From Actinomycetes bacterium (GTDB taxonomy: Bacteria; Actinomycetota; Acidimicrobiia; Acidimicrobiales; Acidimicrobiaceae), in NCBI GenBank assembly GCA_021785315.1, contig JAJYFX010000030.1, forward strand, positions 1 through 10,465: 10,465 bases of DNA, read 5' to 3'. The position numbers were made by a program, and so were the translations under genes. Positions 1-7,411 of this stretch are shown here, one piece after another (the first letter of the stretch is position 1; each line of letters begins with the position of its first letter). The notes beneath the pieces were generated by a model. It made no database searches and had not been told where the DNA came from. It worked only from the letters and a program-made list of their open reading frames with translations.

Positions 1-935
1 GCGGAAAGGAGTGTTTCCCAGTCCGACGCGCCTTTAGTCGAAAGCCCTTTGTCGATCTCGATGTTTAGCAATTCACGGTTGATCTTTCGACTCTCCCGTT
101 CCCGGAATTTTGGATCGGTTATGAGATCTTCCCGATCGATGAGCCGGCAAAGAATTTCAAACTGCTCCTGTTTATTTGCTGCAATATTGATCAAGCCGGA
201 GCGGGTATGGAATGTCCCGGACGGAGCTGCTGTGGCATTGTCGTTACCCATTGGACTTGGAATCTGTCCGGTGACCAGATAGTTTGACACTGCCCACCCC
301 ATTGCCGAAGCCGAGGCCTCAAGCATCGAAATGTCTAAAAAGTGGCCCTTGCCGTCCTTTGCCCTTCCGGCAAGGCTTGCCGTGATGGCCATTGCTGCCG
401 CCAAACCTCCGACTGTGTCGCAAACCGGGAACCCTGTTCGAAGAGGCGCATCGTCTTCGTTGCCGGTTACGCTCATCATTCCTGAGAGCCCCTGGATTAT
501 CTGGTCATATGCGGGTCGCGTACTCATCGGACCGTGTTGTCCAAAGCCTGATATCGCGCAGTAGATTATCCCTGGATTTATACTTTTGAGGGTTTCCCAG
601 CCAAATCCCAGGCGCTCCATGACCCCGGGGCGAAAGTTCTCTAAGACGACATCGGATTTTTTTACCATTGCGATAAACAGGTCCTTGTCGTGTTCGTTTT
701 TAAGATTGAGCTCGACTGATTTCTTACCAGCATTTTGCGCCAAAAATGAAGCGCCAAGTTTCTTGCCGTTGAGTTCCGGGCTGGCGCCGAGTTGCCGGGC
801 GAGATCGCCAGAACCGGGCACCTCGATCTTGATGACTTCGGCTCCAAAAAGCGAAAGCTGGTAGCTGCAATATGGCCCCGCCAGGACATTGGTCAGGTCA
901 AGCACGCGCACGCCTGAAAGCGGTCCATTATTCAT
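1..935 (-). CDS. CaiB/BaiF family III CoA-transferase, 3' end cut by window edge
   Basis: Moves CoA from a donor acyl-CoA to a carboxylate in the cytoplasm; members act on formate/oxalate, carnitine, succinate and aromatic acids, and the substrate here is unknown. About 311 of the usual 380-430 residues are visible and the frame is open to base 1. Seen: an N-terminal start of the GVRVLDLTNVLAGPYC type (residues 8-23), then GAEVIKIE (31-38), a VVLENFRPGVMERLG stretch (96-110), and FPVCDTVGG with Asp173 in the position of the catalytic aspartate that forms the aspartyl-CoA anhydride in formyl-CoA transferase. The GKGHFLDISMLEA segment follows. ATG at 935-933 is chosen because AGGAGG lies about 7 bases upstream. 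It sits 36 bases downstream of the IclR gene on the same strand, so the two are probably co-transcribed. Family assignment is firm; the substrate is not. Confidence 0.95.
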   Translation of the reverse strand, partial: MNNGPLSGVRVLDLTNVLAGPYCSYQLSLFGAEVIKIEVPGSGDLARQLGASPELNGKKLGASFLAQNAGKKSVELNLKNEHDKDLFIAMVKKSDVVLENFRPGVMERLGFGWETLKSINPGIIYCAISGFGQHGPMSTRPAYDQIIQGLSGMMSVTGNEDDAPLRTGFPVCDTVGGLAAAMAITASLAGRAKDGKGHFLDISMLEASASAMGWAVSNYLVTGQIPSPMGNDNATAAPSGTFHTRSGLINIAANKQEQFEILCRLIDREDLITDPKFRERESRKINRELLNIEIDKGLSTKGASDWETLLS

Positions 936-971
936 ACTGTTCCTCCTGAGTCACTTTATGTTTCAGCTGTA

Positions 972-1826
972 TTACTGGCTGGAAGAGTCGGGACTCTTAA
1001 AATGGGTAAGTTCGCCTGCACTGCGTTTAAGTATTTCGACGATCTCGAAAACCTTTGACTGGGTGAATCGTGACGACGGCCCCGATACAGACATTGCAAG
1101 AAGTTCGCGGCTCTGAGGCATGTGGACTGGAACTGCTACCGCAGAAATTCCGTCCTCTCTTTCGGCATGGCTCTCTGCCCAACCCCGTTCGTTTACCTGG
1201 TCGATCCAGTTTTCCAAGGTCTTGAGATGACTCTCCCCGTTTGGTGAGCTCTTAGCTACCTCGACCAAGAGATTCGGGGGTGTGGTAGTCAGCAGTATTT
1301 TTGCCGATGCGCCAGCCCAAAGAGGAAGCTCATCGCCGACGTTCAGCACGTGTCTAAGGCCCTGCGGGCCCTGAACCTGGGCTATGCAGACTCTTTTTAA
1401 TCCCTTGCGGACGTAGAAATTGACGGTTTCCCCGGTTTCTTCGGCGATGCTTTTCATCAGAGCCTGGGTATTTGGTGGAAGGATCCAGGAGTCACTGGCA
1501 ATGTTCACCAGGCGCAGCAAAGTGGGACCTGGGTGGTAGCGCCCCTCGCTAACCCATAGAAGTCCGCACTCGTCAAGTGTCTGAAGAAGGCGAAGTACGG
1601 TTGTTTTGGGCAGCCGGGTGGCCTTGACTGCTTCAGACACCGAAATGGCCGGGGTCTCTTCATTTAGAAGTGCCAATATGTTCATGGCCCTGGAAACGCT
1701 TCTGACAAGTCCACTTGTAGTAGCGTGTTTTTCCCCAGGGTAAAGTTCCGGCTCGAGGTTGATCTCCTGAGCCTTGGACGAATCTTGTAAGTTTGTGTGG
1801 TTGTTCACAAAACGATATGCTAGCAT
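972..1826 (-). CDS. IclR-family transcriptional regulator
   Basis: A DNA-binding regulator of 284 residues from the chosen start, slightly longer than the 250-280 usual for IclR proteins. The winged helix-turn-helix lies at about residues 40-98: it opens with LVRSVSRAMNILALLNE, the recognition helix region reads ATRLPKTTVLRLLQTL, and the wing ends near GRYHPG. The effector-binding domain is at about 118-272, with the ETGETVNFYVRKG and LPLWAGASAKILL segments typical of the family, which usually senses small organic or aromatic acids. The frame stays open to 1979, but a start there would lie well inside the divergent aldehyde dehydrogenase gene. ATG at 1826-1824 removes that overlap, although no strong Shine-Dalgarno is seen before it. 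It is divergent from the dehydrogenase operon, so it probably controls that operon and itself through the 67-base gap. Activator or repressor cannot be told. Confidence 0.93.
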   Translation of the reverse strand: MLAYRFVNNHTNLQDSSKAQEINLEPELYPGEKHATTSGLVRSVSRAMNILALLNEETPAISVSEAVKATRLPKTTVLRLLQTLDECGLLWVSEGRYHPGPTLLRLVNIASDSWILPPNTQALMKSIAEETGETVNFYVRKGLKRVCIAQVQGPQGLRHVLNVGDELPLWAGASAKILLTTTPPNLLVEVAKSSPNGESHLKTLENWIDQVNERGWAESHAEREDGISAVAVPVHMPQSRELLAMSVSGPSSRFTQSKVFEIVEILKRSAGELTHFKSPDSSSQ

Positions 1827-1893
1827 GAGTCCACTAGGTAGTCCATCAGACCCAGTGCATGGACGCGAATTGAAGTATAGAATTGGTGGAGAG
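1827..1893. promoter_or_regulatory. Divergent promoter/operator region with inverted repeat
   Basis: The only gap between the divergent IclR and aldehyde dehydrogenase genes. It holds a perfect inverted repeat, GTCCAT (1841-1846) and ATGGAC (1859-1864), separated by 12 bases. A third copy of the core, AGTCCA at 1828-1833, is a direct repeat of AGTCCA at 1840-1845. Divergent IclR genes commonly bind palindromes in such gaps, so this is the best operator candidate (inference). A weak -10-like TATAGA lies at 1876-1881 on the plus strand without a clear -35. GGTGGAGAG just before 1894 is the ribosome binding site of the dehydrogenase. Confidence 0.5.
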
Positions 1894-3351
1894 ATGGAAA
1901 CGGGCCAGCTGCAAATCATTGATGCCCCTTCATTCATCGAAGGTGCATGGGTTACTTCAGGGCAATGGTCTGAGCGCATAGGACCTTATCTAAATAGAGT
2001 CGTCTCGCGCTCTCTTGTTCCGGATTCAGCACAGGTTGGATCGGCTCTAAAGTTTGCAACGGCTAATGCACACGTTGTCAAAAGAATGACCCCATACCAA
2101 CGCGCTGACATTCTTGACAGGGCTGCAGCCCTTGCGATTGAAGAGGGCAGCAAAATTGCCAGGTTGCTGGCTTTGGAGCTCGGTAAACCATTGAAAGACT
2201 CGCTTGGAGAGATGATTCGCGTGGCCGACACCTTTGCGATCTGTGCCGCGGAGGCCCGCAGAATGGGCGGAGAGATCCTAGGTGCCGAGGGCTGGGAGCG
2301 CGGGCGCGGTACAACGGCGATGAGCTATCGGGCGCCTTTGGGAGTGGTTGTTACGATCACGCCATTTAATGCACCGGCAAATCTCCTGGCGCACAAATTA
2401 GGTGCATCCTTTGCTGCCGGCAACACCACTATTGTGAAGCCGCCACCGCAGGCGCCTGCCGTCTCGGATGCGATAGTCAAGTTGCTCCTTGATTCCGGAA
2501 TGCCAGCCGAGGCTGTGCAGATCGTACACGGCGGTGCCGAGATTGGATCGATTCTTTGTGCGGCAAAGGAAGTGGCCGCAATAAGTTTTACCGGAAGTGC
2601 TGGCGCCGGAGCTCAAGTTGCCCACACTGCCGGGCCTAAGAAACTGGTACTTGAACTAGGCGGGAACGCGGCAACCATCGTGTGCGAGGATTCGGACCTG
2701 AGCCTTGCTGCAGAAAACTGTGCACGCACGGGATTTTCAAATTCAGGGCAAAGCTGCATTTCCGTGCAAAGAATATACGTTCATGAATCTGTCTTCGATC
2801 TTTTCGTGGACCTGTTGACGCGACAGGTCCAAGCTTTGAAAGTTGGAGATCCCCTTGATAGCACAACCGATGTGGGATCCATGGTTGATGAAACAGCTGC
2901 AGAAAGAGTCTGCAATTGGGTCGCCGAAGCGCAAAGCCAAGGTGCGGCGGTTCCCACTGGTGGTACCCGAACCGGGGCGACGGTCCAGCCGACAGTCGTC
3001 GCCAGACCTGCGCCGGATGCAAAGGTGATCACGCAGGAAGCCTTTGGTGCGCTTGTCGCGGTAGTTCCATATGCAGATTTTGAGCAGGTAATCGTCGACT
3101 GTAACAGCTCGAACTACGGACTTCAGGCTGGGATTTTTACAAATAACCTAAAAAGGGCTTTTCATGCTTGGCGTGAGCTTGAGGTTGGAGGTCTGGTGGT
3201 GAACGGATCTTCGAATTACCGCCTCGATCATGTTCCCTTCGGCGGCTTAAAAGATTCCGGCTTCGGACGTGAATCTCCACGATGGATGATTGACGATTAC
3301 ACAACCATAAAGACCATGATGCTGCGTGGCATTTCACTGTGGAGCGATTGA
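1894..3351 (+). CDS. NAD(P)-dependent aldehyde dehydrogenase
   Basis: Oxidises an aldehyde to its carboxylate with NAD(P) in the cytoplasm; 485 residues, the normal family length. All key sites are present: TPFNAP with the oxyanion Asn159, Lys182 in the cofactor site (IVKPPP, where KPSE or KPA is commoner), FTGSAGAG (232-239), general base Glu254 in LELGG, catalytic nucleophile Cys288 in NSGQSC, Glu382-x-Phe384 in the nicotinamide site, and a PFGGLKDSGFGRE C-terminal signature (448-460). The Cys plus Glu pair argues for a hydrolytic rather than CoA-acylating enzyme. The frame is open from 1774, but ATG 1894 is preceded by GGTGGAGAG and is where family homology starts. It is first gene of the operon, 46 bases before the alcohol dehydrogenase. 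In context it may oxidise the aldehyde made by the ThDP enzyme (inference). The exact substrate is unknown. Confidence 0.96.
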   Translation: METGQLQIIDAPSFIEGAWVTSGQWSERIGPYLNRVVSRSLVPDSAQVGSALKFATANAHVVKRMTPYQRADILDRAAALAIEEGSKIARLLALELGKPLKDSLGEMIRVADTFAICAAEARRMGGEILGAEGWERGRGTTAMSYRAPLGVVVTITPFNAPANLLAHKLGASFAAGNTTIVKPPPQAPAVSDAIVKLLLDSGMPAEAVQIVHGGAEIGSILCAAKEVAAISFTGSAGAGAQVAHTAGPKKLVLELGGNAATIVCEDSDLSLAAENCARTGFSNSGQSCISVQRIYVHESVFDLFVDLLTRQVQALKVGDPLDSTTDVGSMVDETAAERVCNWVAEAQSQGAAVPTGGTRTGATVQPTVVARPAPDAKVITQEAFGALVAVVPYADFEQVIVDCNSSNYGLQAGIFTNNLKRAFHAWRELEVGGLVVNGSSNYRLDHVPFGGLKDSGFGRESPRWMIDDYTTIKTMMLRGISLWSD

Positions 3352-3397
3352 AAGTGACGAATTCGAAAGGCAGTTTTCAAGAGATGCTGGCAATTGT

Positions 3398-4375
3398 ATG
3401 AGGGCGGTTGCTCTGATCGAGACGGGGAAAGTCGAGATTGTCGACATGCCGATGCCTACTTTCGGCAATGACGAGATTCTAGTGAAAGTGACGGGGGTGG
3501 GAATTTGTGGGAGCGATCTCACAGTTTTCGAGGGTCATCGGGAGGTACCTGAATACCCGTGGATCATGGGACACGAGGCAGTAGGAGTCGTTGCGGAAAT
3601 AGGCGCAAACGTAACGACTCATAGGGTTGGACAGAAAGTAGTGCTAGAGCCGAATTATTGCTGTATGCACTGTTCAAGCTGTCTTTCCGGAGCCACCTCA
3701 GGCTGTGAGAATCGAGTTATTATTGGCATGACAACTCCCGGGTATCTTGCGGAATATGTCGCGGTACCTGCGGAGTTTGCCTGGCCCGCACCGAGTGAGC
3801 TTTCAACACCCGAACTTGTGTGTCTCGAGCCGTGCACAGTTGGAGAGGCAGCGCTGCGACGTTCAGGTGCTAAAAAAGGCGAGTCGGCCTTGGTGGTGGG
3901 GGCTGGCTCTACTGGACTGCTGCTCTTGATTTCGCTACTCGAAAAGGGTATCGATGCATACGTTAGCGAACCATACAAGCCAAGAGCTGATCTAGCCGTC
4001 GAGTTAGGCGCAAAAATACACGACGTAAGCCGCCAATATCAGTATGTGTTTGAAACGTCAGGTTCAGTCCGCGGTTCAGAGTCTGCAATTCATCTCGCTC
4101 GGCCGGGAGGAACGATAGTCCTACTGGGTCTGGCAACTGAACCGGTAAATATGGTTCCTGCCGAGATAGTGAGGGGCCGGTTGACAATCATGGGCTCGAT
4201 GATCTATGACCATCCTCAAGACTTCTTTGCCACCACTGCTAATCCTCCGAAAAGGCTTTCGAAGGTAATTCGCGGAGAGTTCGCAATGGAGAATGCGCAG
4301 AGGGCGTTCATGGCTGCGAGAGATGTGGCTGGGAAATCATGGATCTCAGTTTCAAGTGAAGGAGAACTTGCTTGA
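3398..4375 (+). CDS. Zinc-dependent medium-chain alcohol dehydrogenase
   Basis: A 325-residue MDR-superfamily enzyme of the threonine/sorbitol dehydrogenase type, slightly shorter than the usual 340-350. It would oxidise a secondary alcohol or polyol to a ketone, or the reverse, with NAD(P). Catalytic zinc ligands are visible: Cys37 in GICGSD, His59-Glu60 in GHEAVG, and Glu144 in LEPC. The structural zinc loop has Cys89, 92, 95 and 103 in the classical Cx2Cx2Cx7C spacing. The Rossmann motif GAGSTG is at 168-173, with an acidic residue (Glu191) near the end of the second strand, which favours NAD over NADP. The frame opens at 3326 inside the previous gene; ATG 3398 starts the MRAVALIETGK segment expected of the family, though its ribosome binding site is weak. 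Its stop overlaps the TTG start of the next gene. The substrate is not known. Confidence 0.94.
   Translation: MRAVALIETGKVEIVDMPMPTFGNDEILVKVTGVGICGSDLTVFEGHREVPEYPWIMGHEAVGVVAEIGANVTTHRVGQKVVLEPNYCCMHCSSCLSGATSGCENRVIIGMTTPGYLAEYVAVPAEFAWPAPSELSTPELVCLEPCTVGEAALRRSGAKKGESALVVGAGSTGLLLLISLLEKGIDAYVSEPYKPRADLAVELGAKIHDVSRQYQYVFETSGSVRGSESAIHLARPGGTIVLLGLATEPVNMVPAEIVRGRLTIMGSMIYDHPQDFFATTANPPKRLSKVIRGEFAMENAQRAFMAARDVAGKSWISVSSEGELA
4359..4375 (+). promoter_or_regulatory. RBS and TTG/TGA start-stop overlap deciding the TPP enzyme start
   Basis: AAGGAG (4359-4364) is 7 bases upstream of TTG at 4372-4374, and the TGA stop of the alcohol dehydrogenase occupies 4373-4375, giving a TTGA overlap. 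No ATG or GTG in frame lies near, so TTG is the likely start. Overlaps of this kind usually couple translation of neighbouring genes (family knowledge); here that would link the dehydrogenase and the ThDP enzyme. Confidence 0.75.
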
Positions 4376-6147
4376 CCCGACTTGCAAAAGAATCGGAAGG
4401 CATCAAGAGGGCGCCTACTGGCGCCGAGGCATTGGTTGCTCAACTTGAGTCGTATGGTGTGGAATATGTGTTCGGTCTATGCGGACACACAAACATTGCC
4501 GTGCTTGACGCCCTCGGGCGGAGCTCAATCAACTTTGTGATTCATCGTCACGAGCAGGCAGCTGCACATGCGGCAGACGGATATGCAAGGGCATCGGGCA
4601 AGCCCGGCGTTCTGTTGACTCATGTGGGTCCAGGAATGATAAATGCCGCCACTGGCGTATTTACTGCTGCGCTAGATTCGGTGCCTCTTGTTGTAATTGC
4701 CGGTGATGTGCCGAGCTATTACCATGGCCGCCATCCCCATCAAGAAACCAACCTGCACAACAACGCTTCGCAGGCTGACATCTACCGCCCATTCGTGAAA
4801 AGAGCATGGGACGTGGAGAGGGTGGAGGACATGCCGAGGTTCATGGAGCGGGCTTTTTGGACTGCTCTCTCAGGCAGGCCCGGCGCGGTCCTCGTAAATG
4901 TGCCAATGGACATGTTTTCGAGACGGCTTCCCGAGTCTTACCGTGTTCCCCCGCCGCTTCCGCTTGACGTCCCAGCTCCTGGGATGACGGCGGAAGCGGC
5001 AAAGCGTGTAGCCAAGGTACTCTTGGAAGCACAGAGGCCACTGATTTATATAGGTGGTGGAGTGCGCAAACCGGAAGGCACGTCCGCACTTGTGCGTCTG
5101 GCGGAGCATCTTGATATTCCGATTGCCCACTCTTTAATGGGCAAGGGAGCGATAAGCGATGATCACCCGTTAGTCATGGGAATGACAGGGTTCTGGGGTC
5201 TTGAGCTTACAAATAAATATGCTAGGAATGCTGATGTCGTTCTGGCCCTAGCGACGAGATTTGCCGAGACCGACTCCAGTTCCTGGATGCCCGAATATAC
5301 CTGGTGCATGCCACCAACCAGACTTATTCAGATTGATATTGATCCCGATGAAATAGGGCGCAACTACCCAGTGGAGATCGGCATTGTCGCAGACGTGAAC
5401 AATGCCGTGGTCCAGATCGAGAGAGCGGTTGTGGCTCAGTCGCCGGACGGAGTATCGCGGGCGTCGCTTGTGGGGGAGATTAAAAAGGCAAGGGCAGAAC
5501 TCTGGCAGGGAACAAAGGATCGCGGAGCGAGCGATCAGTTCCCTCTTCGGCCGGAGCGAATCCTTCAAGATCTCCTCGAGACGCTGCCCAAGGATGCAAT
5601 TTTGGTGACTGACGTTGGATGGAATAAAAATGGCGTGGCTCAGTCCTACAGGCTTCCCGCGGAGGGCAGGTTCATTACCCCCGGCGGAGCTTCCACAATG
5701 GGTTTCGGACCGGCTGCAGCTATTGGTGTGCAGATTGCCAAGGCCAGCAAGCCGGTTATAGCCCTTATCGGCGATGGTGGAATGAGCGCTCAACTGCCAT
5801 CGGTTCCGACTGCGGTCGAATATGGTTTGCCGGTGATCTGGGTGGTCATGAACAACAGGGCCCATGGCACAATCGCTGACCTAATGTTCTCAAACTACGG
5901 CAACAACTTTGGGACGGTATTCAAGGACCCGCAAGGAGAATCCTATTCTCCTGACTTTGCCGCGTACGCTAAAGCCTGCGGAGCCGACGGATATTCGATT
6001 TCCTCGCCTGAGCAGTTGAAGGCCGCGCTTTCCGAGGCGCTAAAGAATCGCAGGCCGGCATTGTTGGATGTGCCGATGGTGAATGAGCCCGTGCCAACTC
6101 CGGGACACTGGAACATCAACGACATCTACCAGGAGAGATTTTTTTAA
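4372..6147 (+). CDS. ThDP-dependent enzyme, acetolactate synthase/2-oxoacid decarboxylase-like
   Basis: A 591-residue thiamine-diphosphate enzyme with the three domains of the acetolactate synthase/benzoylformate decarboxylase/hydroxyacyl-CoA lyase superfamily. The N-terminal PYR domain (about 16-185) has GLCGHTNIAVLDAL and the catalytic Glu61 in HRHEQAAAHAADGYAR. The middle domain (about 204-350) has PLIYIGGGV and IQIDIDPDEIGR. The C-terminal PP domain (about 395-575) has GFGPAAAIG and the ThDP/magnesium motif GDGG (467-470), with Asn494-Asn495 24 residues after GDG. The GLCGHTN start and the NNRAHGTI segment do not match what I know of biosynthetic IlvB, and no small regulatory subunit gene is adjacent, so a catabolic lyase, ligase or decarboxylase is more likely. 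Placed between an alcohol dehydrogenase and aldehyde dehydrogenase on one side and a cupin on the other. The start is TTG, set by the overlap with the preceding gene. Superfamily is certain; reaction is open. Confidence 0.94.
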   Translation: MTRLAKESEGIKRAPTGAEALVAQLESYGVEYVFGLCGHTNIAVLDALGRSSINFVIHRHEQAAAHAADGYARASGKPGVLLTHVGPGMINAATGVFTAALDSVPLVVIAGDVPSYYHGRHPHQETNLHNNASQADIYRPFVKRAWDVERVEDMPRFMERAFWTALSGRPGAVLVNVPMDMFSRRLPESYRVPPPLPLDVPAPGMTAEAAKRVAKVLLEAQRPLIYIGGGVRKPEGTSALVRLAEHLDIPIAHSLMGKGAISDDHPLVMGMTGFWGLELTNKYARNADVVLALATRFAETDSSSWMPEYTWCMPPTRLIQIDIDPDEIGRNYPVEIGIVADVNNAVVQIERAVVAQSPDGVSRASLVGEIKKARAELWQGTKDRGASDQFPLRPERILQDLLETLPKDAILVTDVGWNKNGVAQSYRLPAEGRFITPGGASTMGFGPAAAIGVQIAKASKPVIALIGDGGMSAQLPSVPTAVEYGLPVIWVVMNNRAHGTIADLMFSNYGNNFGTVFKDPQGESYSPDFAAYAKACGADGYSISSPEQLKAALSEALKNRRPALLDVPMVNEPVPTPGHWNINDIYQERFF

Positions 6148-6195
6148 AAATGCCCAAGGAAATTGGAATCGAAAAGAAGCGAGGAGAGTACAAAC

Positions 6196-6570
6196 ATGAC
6201 GACTGTGATTGATCCCTTTAGTGAAGGTGAGGAGATTTGGCTGGGCCTGGACGAAGAGGGACTACGTCGCAAGGTGTTTCGGGTCGTCGGAAAGGACCTG
6301 CATGACACGGAGTTCTTGAATGCCGGACTTACGATTTTCGAGCCTGGTGAGGCTTCATCACTGCACAACCATCCTGAGTCTGAGGAAATCGACTTCATTG
6401 TGAAAGGTCAGGGCGAAGTCGTTGACCCGGACGGCAAGCGGACTCCGTTCGTGGAACACACGTTTATGTATATCAAAAAAGGCGTTTGGCACCAACATGT
6501 CAATACAGGCAGGGAACCCATGTGGCTCATCTGGATTTACGGGCCCCACGGACAGCTTCCATCAACATAA
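6196..6570 (+). CDS. Small single-domain cupin protein
   Basis: A 124-residue protein carrying both cupin motifs almost exactly. Motif 1 is G51-x5-H57-x-H59-x4-E64-x6-G71. Motif 2 is G96-x2-H99-x3-N103, with Lys replacing the usual Pro before the glycine. His57, His59, Glu64 and His99 can form a metal site, so metal binding is likely. Small cupins of this size next to sugar or organic-acid genes can be isomerases, dioxygenases, lyases or ligand-binding proteins, and sequence alone does not choose. ATG 6196 is preceded by GAGGAG (6181-6186) with 9-base spacing; an in-frame TTG at 6163 has no comparable site. It follows the ThDP gene by 48 bases and is probably the last intact gene of the operon, since a decayed gene comes next. 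A role on the product or an unstable intermediate of the ThDP step is only inference. Confidence 0.9.
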   Translation: MTTVIDPFSEGEEIWLGLDEEGLRRKVFRVVGKDLHDTEFLNAGLTIFEPGEASSLHNHPESEEIDFIVKGQGEVVDPDGKRTPFVEHTFMYIKKGVWHQHVNTGREPMWLIWIYGPHGQLPST

Positions 6571-6633
6571 AGTATGGCTCTAGGCGTCGATCAAGGACAG
6601 GGAGCACGGATGAACATTGTGCTGGATTGAAGA
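6571..6633. other. Short intergenic stretch before the decayed ABC gene
   Basis: No terminator-like hairpin with a T-run is visible after the cupin stop. An 18-codon reading frame from ATG 6574 to TGA 6630 is present, but it has no recognisable similarity and is not called as a gene. It may be debris continuous with the pseudogene that follows. Confidence 0.4.
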
Positions 6634-7354
6634 ATGATAAGACGTGCAGGGGTACTGGCACCGATAGCTGCATTAGCAGTTTTATTTGCCGCTGTGGTTC
6701 GTCATGAAGTAGTTGAGTTCCAACGACGACTGGGTCGCCAACTACGGCGGCGAAGTGGAGCTTCGCAATTGCCTTCGTACCCGGGGGCTACCGGGGCAGC
6801 ATTTATACTTCCTTGCCTAATGGCATAAAAGTGGAAGCTGAGTCGCTTGGCATGAAGCGCGAGTACCAGGGTGCAGCTGAATTTAGTCCGGCGGACCAGA
6901 CACCTGTTGTCGAGGGGGTTTGCGCTGAACATCCGAGTGTGCTTCTCGTGCCACCGACTGACCCAGTTGCACTTGCGCCAGCCATAAATACATGCTCGAA
7001 TTAGGGGATCCCGGTTAATACAGTAGGTACCACTCTTATAGACACCTCGAAGATTACAACTCAGATAACGACCAAGAACATTCAGGGAGGTCAGCTTGCA
7101 GCTGATTTCATTGGAAACAAATTGGCGGATCCGGCGATGCCTCGGTGTTAATTCATTCAACTGCAGCTTCTGTCAAATTTCAAAGGGTTCAAGGCTTTCC
7201 TGACGAACTATATGTGGTTTTGGAAACCCGGAATAAACCGGTCTGGCAGGTAGCGGCAGGGGCGGGTGAGCTGTTTCCGCAGCTACTCCCAAGGTGGGTG
7301 CTCTTATATGGGCTCGTGGATCAGGCATTCAGGGTCTACGGGTCAGGTAGCTAA
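6634..7354 (+). pseudogene. Decayed ABC transporter sugar-type substrate-binding lipoprotein
   Basis: Remains of a periplasmic-binding-protein-like (RbsB/type I) lipoprotein gene spread over several frames. From ATG 6634 a signal peptide reads MIRRAGVLAPIAALAVLFAA; a shift at about 6693 gives CGSS, restoring a lipobox LFAAC. Another frame then gives SNDDWVANYGGE (from about 6718). After a further shift near 6783, a long block runs through GSIYTSLPNG, LVPPTDPVALAPAI, a TAG at 7002-7004, then GIPVNT, TTLIDTSKITTQITTKN and IQGGQLAADFIGNKL. A last shift near 7125 leads to GSGDASVLIHSTAASVKFQR and VQGFPDEL. The LVPPTDP, GIPV and GGQLAADFI segments match the ligand-binding and hinge regions of this family. 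At about 720 bases it lacks roughly the C-terminal third of a normal gene of about 1 kb. No intact permease or ATPase is in the window. It is dead as a protein gene. Confidence 0.82.
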
Positions 7355-7411
7355 CAGCTGAATGACTTATTTGTATTGATCTTGGTTGGTCGTCGGGAAG
7401 AGAAGCAAGCA

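Noticed and set aside
1774..1893. Longer start for the aldehyde dehydrogenase at 1774
   Set aside because: It would overlap the IclR gene, add about 40 residues without family likeness, and lacks the good GGTGGAGAG site found before ATG 1894.
1827..1979. Longer IclR start at 1979
   Set aside because: The extra 51 residues show no IclR likeness and would overlap the start of the aldehyde dehydrogenase gene.
5248..5865. 205-codon minus-strand frame inside the ThDP gene
   Set aside because: It is the antisense shadow of a strongly conserved coding region and shows no domain pattern of its own.
6150..6212. 20-codon frame between the ThDP gene and the cupin as a leader peptide
   Set aside because: It has no ribosome binding site at a usable distance, overlaps the cupin start, and shows no attenuator-like codon run or hairpins.
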